A stretch of DNA of 64,000 nucleotides. It comes from Niallia endozanthoxylica (lineage in GTDB: Bacteria > Bacillota > Bacilli > Bacillales > Cytobacillaceae). This document shows positions 59,612 through 64,000 of this stretch, one piece after another. The stretch is taken from contig NZ_VYKL01000028.1 of the NCBI RefSeq assembly GCF_008710145.1, positions 1 through 64,000 on the forward strand, given 5' to 3'. Below the pieces are notes generated by a model. That model was not told the origin of the DNA. It saw only the letters and a list, made by a program, of their open reading frames with translations, and made no database searches. How positions within the stretch are numbered: position 1 is the stretch's first letter; every line of letters starts with the position of its first letter. A program made the position numbers and the translations under genes.

Positions 59612-60565
59612 TTATCTAGCGTTTACTGATTGCGGACTTAAAGCTCGGCTTAGTGCTTGAACATACTCATTTGTTGTCCGCTGTCCTATTTCAGATGTTG
59701 GGTTAAGGAATTCAAACGCATGGTAGCCGCCAGGATGAATATGAAATTCTACCGGAACCCCAGCCTGCATCAAGCGTGTAACATACTGGAGGGTTTCGTC
59801 GCGGAATGGGTCCAGCTGCCCTACGCAAGTATAAGTTGGCGGAAGGTTGGCAAGATTTTTCGCACGAGCCGGTGCGGCATACGGCGAAATGTCTCCGTTC
59901 GCATGATCTCCCAAATACATTTGCCATGCAGCCAAATTATTGCCCCGATTCCAAATAGCTCGTTCGTCGGTGATTTCATAGGTGGAAGGCGTCTCGTTTC
60001 GGTCATCAATCATTGGATACAGCGGCATTTGGAAGGCAATTTCTGGACCTTTACGATCACGGGCCAACAGTGCTAAAGCAGCTGTTAATCCTCCCCCTGC
60101 GCTCATACCAGCAATCGCAACACGCGATAAATCGATATTCAATTCCTCCGCGGCATTTGTCATCCAGACTAAGGCCGAGTAGCAATCTTCAATCGCTGCC
60201 GGATACCGATGCTCAGGAGCTAGGCGGTAATCAACCGAAACAACGACACAATTTGCTTCTTCCACAAATGTCTGGCACAGACCATCATCCCCATCCGGAT
60301 GTCCGATGACATAACCGCCGCCATGAATCCAAAGCACGGCAGGAAGTTTCGAACCATCTTGCTTGGCTGGTTCATACAGCTTCACAAGCATGTCTTGTCC
60401 ATCTCCACCTTCAATGTATCGAATAGAGTTACGCACATGGACCGACTCCGGCACCGGAATAGCCGGCGCCTGCCTTGCTGCTTCTAACCCGGCTGGAAGA
60501 TTAAGCGGAGGAAAAATCGTCAGCATTTCTCTTAATTCAGGATTTACTCTTTTCATAAAGTCCAT
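59612..60565 (-). CDS. alpha/beta-hydrolase-3 esterase, HSL family
   Basis: A 317-residue esterase of the hormone-sensitive-lipase group (family IV). The HGGGYVIGHPDGDD motif (about 80-93) forms the oxyanion hole, and GMSAGGGLTAALA carries the nucleophile Ser (about 154). The Asp lies in CVGQLDPFRDE and the His in HPGGYHAFEF. It lies 31 bp downstream of a Baeyer-Villiger monooxygenase and would hydrolyse the ester or lactone made by it. AAGGAGTG precedes the ATG. Confidence 0.9.
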   Translation of the reverse strand: MDFMKRVNPELREMLTIFPPLNLPAGLEAARQAPAIPVPESVHVRNSIRYIEGGDGQDMLVKLYEPAKQDGSKLPAVLWIHGGGYVIGHPDGDDGLCQTFVEEANCVVVSVDYRLAPEHRYPAAIEDCYSALVWMTNAAEELNIDLSRVAIAGMSAGGGLTAALALLARDRKGPEIAFQMPLYPMIDDRNETPSTYEITDERAIWNRGNNLAAWQMYLGDHANGDISPYAAPARAKNLANLPPTYTCVGQLDPFRDETLQYVTRLMQAGVPVEFHIHPGGYHAFEFLNPTSEIGQRTTNEYVQALSRALSPQSVNAR

Positions 60566-60595
60566 CGTTCAAACACTCCTTTTATCATTTAATTT

Positions 60596-62269
60596 TCAAA
60601 TCGATTGTTCTTCTATTGCCATGTTCTCGGAATAGGAACGTAACGTAAATCCTTTATAGCCCTTTGCTGCCATGTCCTTAATCATTTGATTATATGGACC
60701 ATAACCGCCAAGATAGATATTAAAGCTGCGCGGTTTGCCTTCAATATTCGAACCGGTGTACCAGGAATCAACCTTCATATAAAGTGTTTGTTCCACCACC
60801 TCTTTACAATGCTGGCTCCAATTCTCCTCGGCATCCACATTTGCTTCAATCGTTTTGATATCATGCTCACGCAGATAATTTAGACAATCGGAAACCCATT
60901 CCACATGCTGCTCAATGGCTATCGGCATGTTTCCTGCAACAGAAGGACTTTGCGGACCGGTAATCATAAACATATTCGGGAACCCTGAAGCAGCAAGTCC
61001 ATGATGCGTCCTTACCTGTGCCCCGTTATCCCATTTATCTTTTAAAAGAACACCGTCTTTACCACGGAGATCTAGCCTAAACAACGGACCTGTCATGCCG
61101 TCGTAGCCCGTTGCAAAAATAAGGATATCCAGCTCATATTCTTCTCCGTCGGCTGTTCGAACGCCCTTCGCTGTAATCTCTTCGATTGGAGCCTTTTTCA
61201 CATCGATGAGAGTCACATTGTCACGGTTAAAGGTCTCATAATAATTTGTGTCTATGACCGGGCGTTTCGTGCCATAGAAATACGTTGGCATCAGCTTCTC
61301 CGCCACCTCAGGATGTTTGACTGTTTCACGGATTTTGGAGCGAATAAATTCATTAACGGTTTCATTCGCTTCCTCGTCCGACATCAAATCACGATAAACG
61401 TAGGAGATTACTCCACCATTCTGCCAGGCTGTCTCGTATACGTTCTGGCGTCTTTCCGGAGAATCCTCAAGCGCAGAACCTTCACCAAATTGCAGAGGGA
61501 TACCCGCCATCGATTCATGCACCAGCTTCCTCATTTCATGATAATTTTCTTTCGCTTGTTTGATATATTCAGGATCATAAGGATGATTCCTCGCAGGTGT
61601 TGTATATTGCGGTGTCCGTTGAAAAACGTATAAATGTCCTGCCTCCTCGGCAACGACCGGTATTGTTTGAACCCCGCTAGAGCCATTTCCGATGACACCG
61701 ACACGCTTGCCTTTTAGATTGACCCCTTCATGCGGCCAAAACCCGGTATGATACCAATCACCTTCGAAATTTTCTATCCCTTTAATGTTTGGTATATTCG
61801 TGGCATTAACAGAGATACAGCCCATTCCTGTAATCAAATACTTAGCTGTTACACTGCTGCCATCTTTAAAATAAATTCGCCATTTATTGTATTCCTCATG
61901 ATAGTGGGCACCTGTAATTTCAGTGTTAAACTGAATGTCGCGCCTCAGGTCTAGTTTATCAGCTACGAAGTTAAGATAACGCAGGATTTCCGGCTGTTCA
62001 GGATATCTGGAAGTCCATGTCCATTCTTTATAGAGCTCTTCTGAAAAGGTATAATTATAATAGATACTTTCAGAATCACAGCGTGCTCCTGGATATCGGC
62101 TCCAATACCATGCGCCCCCTACACCATCACCTTTCTCATACACACGGGCAGAGAATCCGTCCTCACGTAAACGATGCAGCATATACAACCCCGAAAATCC
62201 CGCTCCGATTACAACGGCATCAAAATCAGTAATCTGCTCTAATGGAAGCTGCTTTTTAGTAGAAGTCAT
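60596..62269 (-). CDS. Baeyer-Villiger monooxygenase (FAD, NADPH)
   Basis: About 557 residues of the cyclohexanone-monooxygenase type; inserts oxygen next to a ketone carbonyl to give an ester or lactone. Two Rossmann motifs are visible (VIGAGFSGLYMLHRL near residue 22; GVIGNGSSGVQTIPV later), and the diagnostic FxGxxxHxxxW motif reads FEGDWYHTGFWP. ATG 62269 is preferred, because GGAGG then lies 8 bases upstream; three in-frame ATGs precede it. It forms an operon with the esterase and is divergent from a LuxR-type regulator. Confidence 0.92.
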   Translation of the reverse strand: MTSTKKQLPLEQITDFDAVVIGAGFSGLYMLHRLREDGFSARVYEKGDGVGGAWYWSRYPGARCDSESIYYNYTFSEELYKEWTWTSRYPEQPEILRYLNFVADKLDLRRDIQFNTEITGAHYHEEYNKWRIYFKDGSSVTAKYLITGMGCISVNATNIPNIKGIENFEGDWYHTGFWPHEGVNLKGKRVGVIGNGSSGVQTIPVVAEEAGHLYVFQRTPQYTTPARNHPYDPEYIKQAKENYHEMRKLVHESMAGIPLQFGEGSALEDSPERRQNVYETAWQNGGVISYVYRDLMSDEEANETVNEFIRSKIRETVKHPEVAEKLMPTYFYGTKRPVIDTNYYETFNRDNVTLIDVKKAPIEEITAKGVRTADGEEYELDILIFATGYDGMTGPLFRLDLRGKDGVLLKDKWDNGAQVRTHHGLAASGFPNMFMITGPQSPSVAGNMPIAIEQHVEWVSDCLNYLREHDIKTIEANVDAEENWSQHCKEVVEQTLYMKVDSWYTGSNIEGKPRSFNIYLGGYGPYNQMIKDMAAKGYKGFTLRSYSENMAIEEQSI

Positions 62270-62669
62270 GTTCATTTCCTCCTCTAATCTCATTTTCATT
62301 GCCATGCTTCAAACGGTATTCATTTTTCACTGCCGCTTATCAACCATTTCGATTACGCCGGTTCCGCTTTGTTTATGACCGAATTCTGTTCGACCTTTTG
62401 TCATTCTTATAGAAGTTTTGGTGGCCTTAAGATTCGCTAACCCTGTAAGACTCACCCTTTCTTTTTAAAAATTTTGAATATTGTTATTATTCAAATATAT
62501 ACAAATTATAAATCCTCCTGTAAAATAAACCTATACCTCATAAAAGGCTATTTTACCGGCTACGAATAACCTAAAAGGTAGGAATTGTTTTGTTTGACTG
62601 CACCCCTTTTTAAAAGTAAGGAGTTTTTCATCCACGTATATGATATTTTTGGACAAGGAGTTGAAATCG

Positions 62670-63377
62670 TTGCCATCAAAGTTAAACCATACGATGATGC
62701 AGCAAGGGCTTGATCAGCTTGCTGACATAACTTCAAGCGAAGAAAGAATTATCCAGCTTCTACAAATTTATGTAGAACTATTTCCTGTCAAAAACGCTTT
62801 GTTATTTCGGTATTCTCCTTTAGGACATCTTGCTGAAGGAATCGTCTCTATCGACTCCACGGGTATCAATTATATTTTTTCGATTCGCGATGATGTTCGC
62901 TCGCTGCCTGGGATCTTTTCGGCTATCCATGAGTACCAGGCCAAATATATCCCTTCGCAGGATTATCTAACGCAATTAGGCAGCAAGTATATCCCGAATT
63001 CAGACTCCTTATATTCGGTTTTAGTCGTCCCCATCTGCACGGGCTCTACCGTAATTGGCTACATATGCAGTAATGAATTTGATGAGGAAGTTATGTTTCA
63101 TCAGGATTTGCTGTCTGACTTCACACGATTTGGGAATTTATCCGGTAAACTTTTTAAACTAACAAGCAAAATAGACAGTACACATGGTCTGAGTAAAAGG
63201 GAGCTAGAAGTGATGGAAGAACTTGCAAAGGGCGGGGTAATTAAGCAGTTAGTGGATATTTTGGGAATCAGCGAAACAACCATCAAACAATATGTAAAAT
63301 CAGTCATAAAAAAATTAGGCGTTCAAAACCGCACACAAGCCGTTGCAGAGTTGGTGAGAAGAGGAGTTATTTCCTGA
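62670..63377 (+). CDS. LuxR-type regulator with N-terminal sensor region
   Basis: About 235 residues. A GAF-like N-terminal region (about 1-165) is followed by a LuxR/FixJ helix-turn-helix at the C-terminus: LSKRELEVMEELAKGG, then LVDILGISETTIKQYVKSVI, then KKLGVQNRTQAVAELVRRG. The start is TTG 62670, because AAGGAG lies 9 bases upstream; ATG 62640 has no good site. It is divergent from the Baeyer-Villiger monooxygenase operon and probably activates it. The ligand is unknown. Confidence 0.85.
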   Translation: MPSKLNHTMMQQGLDQLADITSSEERIIQLLQIYVELFPVKNALLFRYSPLGHLAEGIVSIDSTGINYIFSIRDDVRSLPGIFSAIHEYQAKYIPSQDYLTQLGSKYIPNSDSLYSVLVVPICTGSTVIGYICSNEFDEEVMFHQDLLSDFTRFGNLSGKLFKLTSKIDSTHGLSKRELEVMEELAKGGVIKQLVDILGISETTIKQYVKSVIKKLGVQNRTQAVAELVRRGVIS

Positions 63378-63455
63378 CATCATCAGCAGCTGTCCAACTG
63401 TGACTGATATCCAATCATTCCTTATCTTATAAAAGAACAATCTTTAGACAAAGTC

Positions 63456-63489
63456 AAAAACACTCATGATTGAAGTCACGAGTGTTTTT
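63456..63489. terminator. bidirectional terminator
   Basis: AAAAACACTC (63456-63465) pairs perfectly with GAGTGTTTTT (63480-63489), with TGA/TCA pairing inside, between convergent genes. Confidence 0.92.
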
Positions 63490-63490
63490 G

Positions 63491-63985
63491 CTAATTCATA
63501 AATAAAAAATAAAAGAATAGATGAATGAGGATAGTTACACCAATCAGGTTATACCAGTTAATCACTAATTGCTTTTCTTTTGGCTGGATTACGCCTAAGG
63601 CTACGATATTCCAAAAAACTTTCGAATACAGCCATTTTCTTTTATTTGTTTCTTTTGCTTCTTTTAACTTTCTATTTTGAGTCTTTGCCCAGATGACGAT
63701 AATGATGACATCAAGAACGGCCCCTATTGTTACAGCGATCATGACAAATTCGTTTGACACCTTCCACTTTCTTTCCTCTTGCTCAGCCTTCTTCTCTGCT
63801 TGCTGTTGTTCATATGCTGCTAAAGCTTCTTCAAATGTAGGATTCACTTTTTCTACAGTATTCCCTTCATTTATATTAGGTAAATCAACCAATGTGACAC
63901 CTGCAATCATGGAGACCATTAACAGTACATATCCGGTAAAAAAGAGGATTGTCAGGTTTTTTGAATTTTTTTTCGGAAGATTCAT
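63491..63985 (-). CDS. hypothetical membrane protein, 164 aa
   Basis: Three membrane segments are predicted: LTILFFTGYVLLMVSMIAGV near the N-terminus, FVMIAVTIGAVLDVIIIVIW in the middle, and YNLIGVTILIHLFFYFLFM at the end. An E/Q/K-rich coiled-coil-like loop (about 48-75) lies on one side of the membrane. No family is recognised. AAGGTCG is a modest ribosome site. The upstream region is cut by the window end, so operon context is unknown. Confidence 0.6.
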   Translation of the reverse strand: MNLPKKNSKNLTILFFTGYVLLMVSMIAGVTLVDLPNINEGNTVEKVNPTFEEALAAYEQQQAEKKAEQEERKWKVSNEFVMIAVTIGAVLDVIIIVIWAKTQNRKLKEAKETNKRKWLYSKVFWNIVALGVIQPKEKQLVINWYNLIGVTILIHLFFYFLFMN

Positions 63986-64000
63986 TAGGATCGACCTTCT

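Overview
The window reads as chromosome of a Gram-positive, endospore-forming member of the Bacillaceae. The DNA is AT-rich, Shine-Dalgarno sites are strong (AAGGAGG type), and TTG and GTG starts are common. Bacillus-type genes include an LCP cell-wall ligase, a YneR-like HesB protein, YetF, a ybcC/ybcD/ybcF/ybcI-like block and a spoIIP remnant. CcpA-type cre sites are also present. I saw no tRNA, rRNA, CRISPR array, intact insertion sequence or prophage, and the exact species cannot be fixed from sequence alone.

Layout. 0.4-4.5 kb: small hypothetical genes, an LCP-family ligase, a beta-propeller protein and a flavin-binding PPOX-like protein. 4.7-21.8 kb: a large aromatic-compound catabolic cluster, all on the minus strand. 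It is built from duplicated parts: two V4R-domain/PucR-type regulators at the two ends, two acyl-CoA-dehydrogenase-fold flavin monooxygenases, one flavin reductase, two cluster-specific FAD synthetase-like proteins, a type I extradiol dioxygenase (catechol 2,3-dioxygenase) plus a type III LigB dioxygenase, two meta-cleavage-product hydrolases, a plant-type ferredoxin, an SDR dehydrogenase, an ACS-type MFS transporter and a FrnE/DsbA-like thiol oxidoreductase. Reduced flavin would feed hydroxylation, extradiol cleavage would open the ring, and the hydrolases would split the product. A third part of the same theme lies at 45.7-47.0 kb (a second catechol 2,3-dioxygenase with its own ferredoxin), and a BenE-type benzoate symporter lies at 40.7-41.9 kb.

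22-30.9 kb: an amidohydrolase, HesB-like and MFS genes, then a DabA/DabB inorganic-carbon uptake operon with two small partners. 31.6-34.7 kb: nagA-nagB and a fructokinase, followed by a deletion scar (truncated GH32 and DUF7010 genes). 35-40.7 kb: membrane proteins, PRD-like proteins, a YVTN-propeller lipoprotein and several decayed genes (spoIIP tail, an unidentified frameshifted gene). 42.4-50 kb: a TetR regulator, an aldo-keto reductase, a three-gene ECF sigma operon and small genes. 50.2-56.2 kb: an MFS transporter and an alcohol/aldehyde dehydrogenase operon with a MarR regulator and two matching palindromic operators. 56.4-64 kb: a class V aminotransferase, membrane proteins, and a Baeyer-Villiger monooxygenase/esterase pair with a divergent LuxR-type regulator.

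The most striking observation is in the FrnE-like gene (11588-12289). The first cysteine codon of its CxxC active site is TGA. The frame is otherwise intact on both sides, and a GC-rich stem-loop lies downstream at the spacing expected of a bacterial SECIS element. This suggests a selenocysteine-containing FrnE/DsbA-family protein that a normal gene caller would truncate and strip of its active site. Other points of interest are an unexplained 115-nt bulged hairpin inside the aromatic operon, an attenuator-like leader before the SDR gene, near-identical cre sites before several catabolic operons, and FAD synthetase-like genes dedicated to the cluster.
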